Position numbers and translations under genes: made by a program | Shown here: piece by piece, positions 7,233-13,622 of the stretch | How the letters are laid out: the number at the start of each line of letters is the position of its first letter | Numbering within the stretch: position 1 is the stretch's first letter | NCBI GenBank assembly: GCA_964230255.1 | Contig: CAXRGW010000117.1 | Coordinates: forward strand, 1-15,023 | Direction of reading: 5' to 3' | DNA: 15,023 nucleotides | Source: Alteromonas_E sp964230255 | GTDB taxonomy: Bacteria; Pseudomonadota; Gammaproteobacteria; Enterobacterales; Alteromonadaceae | Notes under the pieces: generated by a model | The model's input: the letters and a program-made list of their open reading frames with translations, nothing else | Databases searched by the model: none | Told to the model about the DNA's origin: nothing

Positions 7233-8741
7233 CTAGACAATTTTGTGGTTAATCAATGCGCGTAAAGCGTCAAACAGATCACTGGCGAGCAAACCACGCT
7301 GGCCGAATTCTTCGGCCAATACATCTCCGGCTCTAGCGTGCAACGAAACTCCGTATTTGCAAGCAGCATCGGCTTTCAAAGCCTGCGCAAACAGCGCGCC
7401 CAAGACACCAGTTAATACATCTCCCATGCCTGCAGTCGCCATTCCTGGGTTACCGTGTCTAACAACCCACGCATGGCGTTCGTTATCGATAATACTACCC
7501 GCACCTTTGAGTACACAGGTGGCATGATAGCGCTGTGAGAGTTGACGAGCCGCATTAAATCGATCGCTTTCAATTTCATCAACAGCCACATTCAGCAGCC
7601 TAGATGCCTCGCCAGCGTGCGGAGTAAGTACACACTGACTCATGTTAAATGTGCCCGAATACTTGGATAGCAGGTTTAACGCATCCGCATCAATAACGAT
7701 TGGCTTGGCGTTCGCTTGACAATATTGCAAGGTTTTATCAAACGCGTTTTGACTCCAATCATCTTGGCCAAGGCCTGGACCGATCACGACACACGTTGCC
7801 CACTCTAGGGCAAGCTCGAGACTGTCAGTGATGACCATAAGCTCGGGTCGTCCGGCATTGATTTGGATTTTGGAATCTTCGTGGGCATAGACTTTGACAA
7901 GTCCAGTTCCACAACGCAGAGCCGCTTCACCAGCCAAACGTATTGCCCCTGCAGTGCCTTTATTTCCGCCGACACATAGTAGACGTCCATAGGTGCCTTT
8001 GTGCGAATGGATTTGACGTGGTGCCATTTGGCCAAAGTTGTTTAACTCGATAATCGTAGCTGTGGAACGCGCCAAACCGAGAAAGGCCTTACCGATACCT
8101 AAATCATCAAATATCAATTGGCCACATGATTGCTTGCCTGCACCGGTTACCAGCCCTGATTTAATACCGACAAAAGTGACCGTAATATCGGCTTGGATGC
8201 AACGCCCCATGGATTGACCAGTGTTCGCCTCCAGACCCGAAGGCACATCAATACTTATGACGGGTTTAGACGACTGATTCACCGCATCAATGATAGTTGC
8301 GTACTCATTGCGAATATCGCTATTGGTCCCCGTGCCTAATAATGCATCAATTACAACATCACATTTATCCAATAGTTCTGAAGAAAAAACGGTGATTTCA
8401 CCGCCAGTATCTAACCATCGTTGTTGAGCTTTGGCCGTGTCGCCCTGGAGCACTCGATCGGGTTCGACAGCACAAACAACAACATGCTTACCTGCATTTT
8501 TAGCTTCACTAGCAGTTATGTAGCCATCACCACCATTGTTACCATGACCGACCAATACCAAATAGTTGTCACTGTTAGGCATGTGTAATTGACACTTCTC
8601 AAACACTCGGCGGCCCGCGCGTAACATCAGCGTATACATTTCGCAGCCCGATTGCTTTGCTGCAGCTTGTTCGTTGTCTCTAACCTGATCGGCTCGATAG
8701 AGTTTGTGTGCTAAGCTTTGCGCCAGTTCAGTATCTAACAT
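7233..8741 (-). CDS. nnr: Nnr, bifunctional NAD(P)HX epimerase / dehydratase
   Basis: Nnr repairs hydrated NADH and NADPH. The N-terminal YjeF_N half interconverts S- and R-NAD(P)HX, and the C-terminal carbohydrate-kinase-like half dehydrates the S form using ADP in bacteria. The 502 residues keep both halves. The epimerase has GHGNNGGDG (65-73) and SIDVPSGLEANTG (163-175). The dehydratase has HKGTYGRLLCVGG (247-259), GPGLGQ (321-326), IDADALNLL (350-358), LTPHAGE (372-378) and the nucleotide loop NPGMATAGMGDVLTG (431-445). Length and motif order match E. coli Nnr (formerly YjeF). It begins the minus-strand train. Its ATG is only 6 bases from the queG ATG, so its promoter must lie inside the queG coding region. 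No strong ribosome-binding site is visible, but alignment of the N-terminus with E. coli Nnr supports this start. Confidence 0.97.
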   Translation of the reverse strand: MLDTELAQSLAHKLYRADQVRDNEQAAAKQSGCEMYTLMLRAGRRVFEKCQLHMPNSDNYLVLVGHGNNGGDGYITASEAKNAGKHVVVCAVEPDRVLQGDTAKAQQRWLDTGGEITVFSSELLDKCDVVIDALLGTGTNSDIRNEYATIIDAVNQSSKPVISIDVPSGLEANTGQSMGRCIQADITVTFVGIKSGLVTGAGKQSCGQLIFDDLGIGKAFLGLARSTATIIELNNFGQMAPRQIHSHKGTYGRLLCVGGNKGTAGAIRLAGEAALRCGTGLVKVYAHEDSKIQINAGRPELMVITDSLELALEWATCVVIGPGLGQDDWSQNAFDKTLQYCQANAKPIVIDADALNLLSKYSGTFNMSQCVLTPHAGEASRLLNVAVDEIESDRFNAARQLSQRYHATCVLKGAGSIIDNERHAWVVRHGNPGMATAGMGDVLTGVLGALFAQALKADAACKYGVSLHARAGDVLAEEFGQRGLLASDLFDALRALINHKIV

Positions 8742-8747
8742 TGTCTA

Positions 8748-9890
8748 ATGACCACCATAGAATCTATTGACTTAATTACCTTAGCAGACAATATCAAGGC
8801 TTGGGGCAAGGCGCTAGGATTTCAGCACGTTGGCATCAGCGATGTTGATCTTTCTCAACATGAAGAATATCTGCAACGTTGGTTAGATGCAGGATATCAC
8901 GGCGAAATGACTTATATGGAAAGTCATGGATTATTGCGCGCTAAACCTGCAGAGCTTTTGCCTGGCACGTTGCGAGCGATTGCAGTGCGTTACGATTATT
9001 TGCCAGCTAATGCAAAATTTGCCACCGATTTGGCCAACCCCAATACCGCCTATATCAGTCGGTACGCATTGGGCCGTGACTACCATAAAGTGGTGCGAAA
9101 AAAACTCAAGCAACTGGGTGATAAAATCAAGGACGAAGTAAGTACTGCTAATTTCAGACCCTTTGTTGATTCGGCTCCCATTCTCGAACACGCAATAGCA
9201 GAGAAGGCAGGGATCGGTTGGACAGGAAAGCACTCATTAACCCTAAACCAAGATGCTGGGTCTTGGTTTTTCTTAGGTGAACTGTTAATCAATGTGCCAC
9301 TTCCCACAGATCAACCTGTCAAAGAACAATGTGGCAGCTGTGCAGCATGTATGACAATTTGTCCCACGCAAGCAATCGTCGCGCCCTACACAGTCGATGC
9401 CCGTAAATGCATTTCTTATTTGACGATAGAGCAAGACGGTGACATTCCCGAAGAACTGCGCCCTCTCATTGGCAATCGCATTTATGGTTGTGATGATTGT
9501 CAATTGGTGTGTCCTTTCAATAAAGATGCGCCTCTTTCAAGTGAAGCTGATTTTACACCGCGCCAAGTGCTAATGAGCAAACCTCTCGCGGAACTAATGC
9601 GCTGGACTGAGGAAGAGTTCTTAAAGCACACTGAAGGTTCGCCTATTCGCCGAATTGGTTATGCGCGTTGGCAACGCAATATTGCCGTTGGTTTAGGCAA
9701 TGCTGATTGCACTGAGCAGAATGTCATTGCGTTACAACGAGCCAAAGGACAAGTGAATGCCATGGTTGACAATCACATTGAATGGGCATTGGAACAACTG
9801 GCCTGCAGGGCTGAAAATGGTGCCGCTGTTACTCGACAGCAGCGCCGTTTAGTTCGCTCAATTAGAAAGGGATTGTTTAGAGATGCTTAG
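8748..9890 (+). CDS. queG: QueG, epoxyqueuosine reductase
   Basis: QueG carries out the last step of queuosine synthesis, reducing epoxyqueuosine to queuosine in the wobble position of GUN-anticodon tRNAs, with cobalamin and two [4Fe-4S] clusters. The 380 residues show the catalytic Asp141 in FVDSAPILE and the strongly conserved AEKAGIGWTGKHSL (151-164). The cluster ligands are C195, C198, C201 and C205 in one ferredoxin motif, and C221, C248, C251 and C255 (GCDDCQLVCP) in the second. The C-terminal part (about 300-380) is the HEAT-like helical tRNA-binding region ending LVRSIRKGLFRDA, as in E. coli QueG. No Shine-Dalgarno precedes the ATG, but the N-terminus aligns well with the E. coli protein. 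It is divergent from nnr with 6 bases between start codons, and converges on hemE. Confidence 0.97.
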   Translation: MTTIESIDLITLADNIKAWGKALGFQHVGISDVDLSQHEEYLQRWLDAGYHGEMTYMESHGLLRAKPAELLPGTLRAIAVRYDYLPANAKFATDLANPNTAYISRYALGRDYHKVVRKKLKQLGDKIKDEVSTANFRPFVDSAPILEHAIAEKAGIGWTGKHSLTLNQDAGSWFFLGELLINVPLPTDQPVKEQCGSCAACMTICPTQAIVAPYTVDARKCISYLTIEQDGDIPEELRPLIGNRIYGCDDCQLVCPFNKDAPLSSEADFTPRQVLMSKPLAELMRWTEEEFLKHTEGSPIRRIGYARWQRNIAVGLGNADCTEQNVIALQRAKGQVNAMVDNHIEWALEQLACRAENGAAVTRQQRRLVRSIRKGLFRDA

Positions 9891-9926
9891 TCGCGGACGC
9901 TTAGTTGGGGGCGCTTAGTCTCGGTG
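9885..9926. repeat. 14-base unit in three tandem copies spanning the queG and hemE stop codons
   Basis: The units start at 9885, 9899 and 9913, each beginning GCTTAGT. The second and third units each match the first at 11 of 14 positions. The first contains the last codon and TAG stop of queG. The third contains the TAA stop of hemE on the other strand plus its final three codons (His-Arg-Asp). The middle unit fills most of the 24-base gap between the genes. No convincing hairpin terminator with a T-tract lies between the genes. Confidence 0.8.
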
Positions 9927-10979
9927 GTACTGAGCACTAAACTGGTGTACCGCATCAACAAACACCTTGGCGTTTTCAGGTGGCACATCAAGGTGGATCC
10001 CGTGGCCAAGGTTAAATACATGACCGCCGCCATGGCCATAACCCTGTAAAATAGTTTCGACTTCTTGCTCTATTCGTTCCGGTGCGGCATAGAGCATTGA
10101 CGGATCCATGTTACCTTGCAGTGCCACTTTGTTACCAACGCGTGCTCGTGCTTCCGCAATATTGACCGTCCAATCTAAACCCACTGCATCACAACCGGTT
10201 GCTGCAATTGACTCTAGCCACATCCCGCCATTTTTCGTAAACAGTGTCACCGGGACTCGTCGACCATCATTTTCACGGATCAAGCCATCAACGATTTTGT
10301 GCATGTATTGCAATGAGAAGTCGCGGTAATCACGTGGTGTTAGAACGCCCCCCCACGTGTCGAAAACCATCACAGACTGTGCGCCAGCCTTGATCTGTGC
10401 GTTGAGATAAAGAATGACCGAGTCAGCTAATTTATCCAACAATGCATGCAATGCTGATGGATCTGCATACATCATCTTTTTAATCTTGGTAAATGCCTTG
10501 CTTGAGCCGCCTTCAACCATATAGGTTGCCAACGTCCAAGGACTTCCAGAAAAACCAATCAACGGCACGTCACCGCTCAATCCCTTGCGAATGGTACGCA
10601 CGGCATCCATTACATAACCCAACTCCTGTTCAGGATCGGGCACCGGCAGTTTCTGAACTGCAGCACTGCTATCAACCGTTTGCTTAAAACGAGGTCCTTC
10701 ACCCGTTTCGAAGTATAAGCCAAGACCCATTGCATCAGGAATAGTGAGAATATCGGAGAATAAGATTGCAGCATCAAGATCAAATCGACGCAAAGGCTGT
10801 AGCGTTACTTCACAGGCTAACTCGGCATTTTTGCACAGCGACATAAAATCACCCGCTTCGGCACGCGTAGCTTTGTATTCAGGCAAATAGCGGCCGGCCT
10901 GACGCATCATCCAAACTGGTGTTACGTCGACAGGTTGTTTGAGCAAAGCCCGTAAGTAGCGATCATTTTTTAACTGCAT
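9915..10979 (-). CDS. hemE: HemE, uroporphyrinogen decarboxylase
   Basis: HemE removes the four acetate carboxyls of uroporphyrinogen III to give coproporphyrinogen III in haem synthesis; it is cytosolic and uses no cofactor. The 354 residues match the family length. Signature 1 is PVWMMRQAGRYLPEY (21-35), with the substrate-binding Arg26 and Arg30. Catalytic Asp76 is in FSDILTIP, signature 2 is GFSGSPWTLATYMVEGG (142-158) with Tyr153, and the conserved His326 is in NLGHGIH. The whole protein reads as a near match to E. coli HemE. Its 5' side has a good sigma-70-like promoter with a GC-rich discriminator. The ribosome-binding site is weak (GAG about 10 bases upstream). nudC lies upstream on the same strand, but 231 bases and a probable terminator separate them. 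Confidence 0.98.
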   Translation of the reverse strand: MQLKNDRYLRALLKQPVDVTPVWMMRQAGRYLPEYKATRAEAGDFMSLCKNAELACEVTLQPLRRFDLDAAILFSDILTIPDAMGLGLYFETGEGPRFKQTVDSSAAVQKLPVPDPEQELGYVMDAVRTIRKGLSGDVPLIGFSGSPWTLATYMVEGGSSKAFTKIKKMMYADPSALHALLDKLADSVILYLNAQIKAGAQSVMVFDTWGGVLTPRDYRDFSLQYMHKIVDGLIRENDGRRVPVTLFTKNGGMWLESIAATGCDAVGLDWTVNIAEARARVGNKVALQGNMDPSMLYAAPERIEQEVETILQGYGHGGGHVFNLGHGIHLDVPPENAKVFVDAVHQFSAQYHRD

Positions 10980-11017
10980 GCAACTATCTCAAAAAACTCT
11001 TTCATGTTTGGCGCGCG

Positions 11018-11046
11018 AATATAACAATTTTTGCTATGCTTTTCAG
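11018..11046 (-). promoter_or_regulatory. sigma-70-like promoter of hemE
   Basis: On the minus strand a -35-like CTGAAA (11041-11046) and a -10-like TATATT (11018-11023) are 17 bases apart, each close to consensus (4/6 and 5/6). The discriminator that follows is CGCGCGCC, unusually GC-rich. That is a feature of promoters inhibited by ppGpp/DksA in gammaproteobacteria. Predicted start is near 11011, giving a leader of about 30 bases. Confidence 0.55.
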
Positions 11047-11114
11047 AAATTCTTGAAGTAAAAATGGAATTTATCGCCACACACCGCTCAAAACTTGCGC
11101 GTTTAGTGAGTGTT

Positions 11115-11123
11115 TGCTATACG
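11115..11123 (+). promoter_or_regulatory. Possible extended -10 promoter of a small RNA
   Basis: On the plus strand TGC precedes TATACG, an extended -10. A TTGCGC (11095-11100) lies 17 bases upstream, and a second candidate -10, TACAAT (11124-11129), overlaps the start region. Transcription would begin at about 11130 and reach the terminator at 11178-11203. Individual matches are modest; the support is the combination with the terminator on the same strand. Confidence 0.35.
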
Positions 11124-11133
11124 TACAATTCAC

Positions 11134-11158
11134 AAAAAAAAGAATCTCGTCTCCGAGA
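11134..11158 (-). terminator. Rho-independent terminator after nudC (minus strand)
   Basis: Read on the minus strand, TCTCG-GAGA-CGAGA forms a 5-base-pair stem with a GNRA loop (GAGA), followed by TTC and eight T. It lies about 50 bases past the nudC stop and upstream of the hemE promoter, so it probably separates the two genes. The stem is short, which lowers confidence. Confidence 0.5.
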
Positions 11159-11177
11159 CCGCGCTAGCAGTATTTAG

Positions 11178-11203
11178 GCCCGAAAGTAATTCCGGGCTTT
11201 TTT
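11178..11203 (+). terminator. Rho-independent terminator on the plus strand
   Basis: GCCCG (11178-11182) pairs with CGGGC (11193-11197), and AA/TT pairs can extend the stem past a bulge. Six T follow directly (11198-11203). On the minus strand the structure is not followed by a T-tract, so it works only for plus-strand transcription. The most likely client is the candidate small RNA that begins near 11130. Confidence 0.55.
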
Positions 11204-11210
11204 ATGCGTT

Positions 11211-12020
11211 TTAAGCAGCTTTTAAGCGCGCAACAGCAGTTTCGATCAACTGACCGGCAATAGAGAGCGTTGGCGGGACCAACGGCAACTCGTCTATGTG
11301 ATACCAATTTGCATCACAAATTTCCGTTTCGTCTGGGGTGATTTCACCACCGGCATATTCAGCAATGTAGCCAACCATTAACGAGTGTGGAAACGGCCAT
11401 GGCTGGCTACCAAAGTACTCGAGATTTTTGACCTTTACGCCAACTTCCTCCATTACTTCGCGATGCACCGCTTGTTCTAAACTTTCGCCACTTTCAACAA
11501 AACCAGCCAAGGTTGAATACATCCCAGTATTTTTATGTCGTGTACCCATCGCCAATAGTAATTCTTTGTCTCTATATATCGCCACAATGATACAAGGAGA
11601 CACGCGCGGATAGCACCTATGACCGCATCGATCACAATGGGTCGCCATCTCCCAATCCACCTGACGCATGCTATTACCACAACTACCACAATATCGGTGA
11701 GTACGCATAAACAGCGCGTACTGCCACGCTTTCGCAAATAAACTAAATTGCTCTGGTGTTCCATGCATTAAGGCCCCTCGAAGACCCACAGTAGGAAAAG
11801 TGTGCTCTAACTGCTCATTTTCAGTGTCGATTAAAAAAACTGATTTTTTTTCATACTCACCGATCGCCACAATATTGTCTTGATAATGACTAACAAAGGT
11901 AAGTGCTGACCAACGACAAAGCATCATCAAAGATTGCTCATCTGGCCGTATCATTCGATCTTTATTGACGATAACCCAAAACGCTTTACTGTCATCTTTA
12001 ATGGCTTTTTCGGTCTTCAA
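11211..12020 (-). CDS. nudC: NudC, NADH pyrophosphatase / NAD-cap RNA hydrolase
   Basis: NudC is a Nudix hydrolase that removes NAD caps from RNA and splits NADH into NMNH and AMP. The 269 residues show a zinc ribbon with C111, C114, C129 and C132. The full Nudix box runs from G173 to V195 (G-x5-E, then REVMEEVGV), and the NudC-specific motif SQPWPFPHS (205-213) follows. The N-terminal half (1-105) is the poorly conserved NudC N-terminal domain. The start is TTG at 12020 with GGAG ten bases upstream; no in-frame ATG or GTG gives a better site, and the next Met (residue 23) would remove conserved sequence. It is divergent from rsd. In E. coli too, rsd, nudC and hemE lie together, though oriented differently. 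Confidence 0.96.
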   Translation of the reverse strand: MKTEKAIKDDSKAFWVIVNKDRMIRPDEQSLMMLCRWSALTFVSHYQDNIVAIGEYEKKSVFLIDTENEQLEHTFPTVGLRGALMHGTPEQFSLFAKAWQYALFMRTHRYCGSCGNSMRQVDWEMATHCDRCGHRCYPRVSPCIIVAIYRDKELLLAMGTRHKNTGMYSTLAGFVESGESLEQAVHREVMEEVGVKVKNLEYFGSQPWPFPHSLMVGYIAEYAGGEITPDETEICDANWYHIDELPLVPPTLSIAGQLIETAVARLKAA

Positions 12021-12044
12021 AACAGTAACACTCCGGTTTTACTA

Positions 12045-12072
12045 TTGTTCATTTGTTGCTCAGTGATATACT
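12045..12072 (+). promoter_or_regulatory. Extended -10 promoter of rsd
   Basis: TG-A-TATACT (12064-12072) is an extended -10 with 5 of 6 matches in the hexamer. TTGTTC (12045-12050) lies 16 bases upstream as a weak -35. Transcription would start near 12079, about 33 bases before the rsd ATG, with AGGGAGG as a strong ribosome-binding site. Confidence 0.5.
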
Positions 12073-12111
12073 CAATTAAGCGTCTGTCTCACCTATTAGG
12101 GAGGTTCAATC

Positions 12112-12585
12112 ATGCTTAGTCAAGTCGAACCCGCAACAGCGAGGTTCACTTCTATTAGTACCACTATCGACTCGTGGTTAAATGAACGCCAACAGTTATT
12201 GATAGAGTATTGTGCCATCGCCGGACTCACTGCCAATAAGTTGGATGAGCAGCAAACACTGCCTTCTAATGAAGAACTTGCGCAGTTTTGTCAAATCTTG
12301 ATGGACTATGTCTCGGCAGGCCACTTCGAAATCTTTGATATTATGGCTACAGAAGATCCAACAGGCGAACGATTGCGCGCGTCATTGTATCCGAGTTTGC
12401 TTGAATCCACGGACTTAGCACTAACCTTCAACGACCGCTATGCAGATATCGACATTATTGAAGTGCCGGTTGAATTTGAGGCAATGATTGCAAAGCTCGG
12501 TGAAACACTAGCAATCCGTTTCGAGCTTGAAGATAAATTGATTCAACACTTATCTGATACGCTGCAGGCAACAGCAGAAATCTGA
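12112..12585 (+). CDS. rsd: Rsd/AlgQ family anti-sigma-70 regulator
   Basis: Rsd (AlgQ in Pseudomonas) is an all-helical cytoplasmic protein that binds region 4 of sigma-70 and shifts RNA polymerase toward alternative sigma factors in stationary phase. In E. coli it also stimulates SpoT hydrolase. The 157 residues match the family length. Recognisable parts are IDSWLNERQQLLIEYCAIAG (19-38), FCQILMDYVSAGHFEIFD (59-76), LALTFNDRYAD (102-112) and RFELEDKLIQHL (136-147). LxFNDR resembles the Pseudomonas AlgQ form more than E. coli Rsd. AGGGAGG lies seven bases before the ATG, an unusually strong ribosome-binding site. The gene is divergent from nudC, with 91 bases between starts, and is followed by zur after about 90 bases. 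Confidence 0.93.
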   Translation: MLSQVEPATARFTSISTTIDSWLNERQQLLIEYCAIAGLTANKLDEQQTLPSNEELAQFCQILMDYVSAGHFEIFDIMATEDPTGERLRASLYPSLLESTDLALTFNDRYADIDIIEVPVEFEAMIAKLGETLAIRFELEDKLIQHLSDTLQATAEI

Positions 12586-12607
12586 GCTCTTTTTTAGTGT
12601 TTATTTG

Positions 12608-12616
12608 TGCTAATCT
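12608..12616 (+). promoter_or_regulatory. Possible extended -10 promoter of zur
   Basis: TG-C-TAATCT is an extended -10 of low quality (3 of 6 in the hexamer) and no -35 is seen. Its interest is positional: transcription would begin near 12623, immediately before the palindrome at 12626-12641. Confidence 0.3.
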
Positions 12617-12625
12617 AGGTTGGAA

Positions 12626-12641
12626 AACCGAACGTTCGGTT
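12626..12641. promoter_or_regulatory. Perfect 16-base palindrome upstream of zur, TetR-type operator candidate
   Basis: AACCGAACGTTCGGTT is its own reverse complement over all 16 bases and lies 35 bases before the zur ATG. It differs clearly from the AT-rich Zur box of gammaproteobacteria (of the form GAAATGTTATAnTATAACATTTC). The shape, with an inner CGAACGTTCG and short half-sites, resembles operators of TetR-family repressors. No TetR gene lies in the window. Confidence 0.55.
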
Positions 12642-12675
12642 GTTATTCAACTAGTTAGTATTGATTGAAGGTAAG

Positions 12676-13119
12676 ATGAAAAGCACTCCTGCATTGATGG
12701 AACAAGCCCGTGACTTTTGCGAGAACAAAGGTCTGCGTTTTACACCTTTACGCGCTAAAGTCTACCAATTCTTATTGTCTAAAAGTGGTCCCATGGGCGC
12801 CTATGAGCTACTCGATCTGTTACGCGAAACCGAGGCAAGTGCAAAGCCTGCAACCGTCTACCGCGCACTAGACTTCTTGCTCGACCACGACTTAATCCAC
12901 AAGCTTGAATCGACCAATAGTTTTGTCGCCTGTCACCACTTCGGCTGTAGCCACCCTGTTCAGTTTCTGATTTGCGACAGTTGCGGCGACGTGGCAGAAA
13001 TTCAGTCTGAAGGTATTGAGGATAATCTCAACACACAAGCTCGTAACCGCGGCTTTCAAATCTCCAAGCAAACCATTGAGGCACATGGACTCTGTGCAAA
13101 ATGCCAAGAACAGGAGTAA
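12676..13119 (+). CDS. zur: Zur, zinc uptake regulator (Fur family)
   Basis: Zur is the zinc-sensing repressor of zinc uptake and zinc-sparing genes. The ATG at 12676 is chosen (GAAGG just upstream) over the TTG at 12661, giving 147 residues. The winged helix spans about 1-80 with recognition segment KPATVYRALDFLL (57-69). The structural zinc site is C100, C103, C140 and C143. The regulatory site is H75, C86, H93 and E108; these match E. coli Zur C103/C106/C143/C146 and H77/C88/H96/E111 in order. The motif EAHGLCAKC near the end distinguishes Zur from Fur. It is shorter than E. coli Zur because the His-rich C-terminal tail is absent. A palindrome of non-Zur type lies in its promoter region, and yjbQ begins 5 bases after its stop. 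No znu genes are visible in the window. Confidence 0.95.
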   Translation: MKSTPALMEQARDFCENKGLRFTPLRAKVYQFLLSKSGPMGAYELLDLLRETEASAKPATVYRALDFLLDHDLIHKLESTNSFVACHHFGCSHPVQFLICDSCGDVAEIQSEGIEDNLNTQARNRGFQISKQTIEAHGLCAKCQEQE

Positions 13120-13124
13120 CTGCG

Positions 13125-13553
13125 GTGAAATGGCAGAGTAAACAAATAACGCTGCCAGAATACCGGCGGGGTTTTCATTTGATTACCCAGCAAGTCATCG
13201 ACGCCTTGCCACAGATACGTGATTTAACTGATGGCATGCTGCATATTGGTCTGTTGCACACTAGCGCCAGTATCTGCATCAATGAAAACGCTGATCCATC
13301 GGTACGTGAAGATATGGAAACCTTTTTCAACCGCATTGTACCTGACGAAAACAGCTATTTTGTTCATACATTTGAAGGTCAAGATGACATGCCAGCGCAC
13401 GTTAAATCTTCCTTGTTGGGCACTCAGTTAAGTATCGCAGTAGAGTCTGGGCAGTTGGTACTTGGAACTTGGCAAGGCATATACCTAGGTGAGCATCGCG
13501 ATCACGGTGGCCGCCGCAAGCTACACTTGAGTTTGTTCGGTAACCCGGCATGA
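13125..13553 (+). CDS. yjbQ: YjbQ family protein (UPF0047)
   Basis: YjbQ is a small conserved protein; E. coli YjbQ has reported weak thiamine-phosphate synthase activity, but its physiological role is not settled. I place the start at the GTG at 13125: AGGAG lies eight bases upstream, it comes 5 bases after the zur stop, and the protein then begins MKWQSKQITLPEYRRGFHL like other family members. An in-frame ATG at 13101 would overlap zur and has no ribosome-binding site. The 142 residues are the normal length. Motifs are LLHTSASICINEN (43-55), DDMPAHVKSSLLG (87-99) and GTWQGIYLGEHRDHGGRRK (114-132), whose conserved His residues (H45, H92, H124) form the putative metal/active site. Probably co-transcribed with zur. 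Confidence 0.92.
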   Translation: MKWQSKQITLPEYRRGFHLITQQVIDALPQIRDLTDGMLHIGLLHTSASICINENADPSVREDMETFFNRIVPDENSYFVHTFEGQDDMPAHVKSSLLGTQLSIAVESGQLVLGTWQGIYLGEHRDHGGRRKLHLSLFGNPA

Positions 13554-13622
13554 TAATTTCATTAAAAGGGTAGTGTTTAGTTCCATAATAAAGAAAAACT
13601 ATCTTACCAAAAGGAATACACC

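Larger units (their letters stand above)
11130..11203 (+). ncRNA. Candidate small RNA between hemE and nudC
   Basis: About 74 bases could be transcribed from the extended -10 at 11115-11123 to a hairpin with a T6 tail. The 5' part is A-rich (eight A in a row at 11134-11141). A first stem-loop (TCTCG/CGAGA, 11145-11158) has a pyrimidine loop TCTC. A linker of about 19 bases leads to the terminator stem GCCCG/CGGGC. Neither flanking gene is on this strand and queG ends more than 1.2 kb upstream, so a plus-strand terminator here needs some explanation. I see no open frame with a ribosome-binding site inside it and do not recognise a known family. The main alternative is that the first hairpin is only the terminator of nudC read on the other strand. 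Confidence 0.3.

Noticed and set aside
9913..9944. Imperfect inverted repeat (TTAGT-CTC with GAG-ACTAA) at the hemE 3' end
   Set aside because: It needs a bulge, has no T-tract on either strand, and lies in hemE coding sequence; better explained by the 14-base repeat and the conserved C-terminus.
10970..11005. Eleven-codon open frame (MKEFFEIVACS) in the hemE leader, overlapping the hemE start
   Set aside because: It has no ribosome-binding site, and the predicted transcription start leaves only a few bases before its ATG. A frame this short is expected by chance.
12570..12597. Possible terminator after rsd (small CAGA/TCTG stem, then GAGCTC and six T)
   Set aside because: The stem is about four base pairs with a two-base loop and is not directly next to the T-run; too weak to call.
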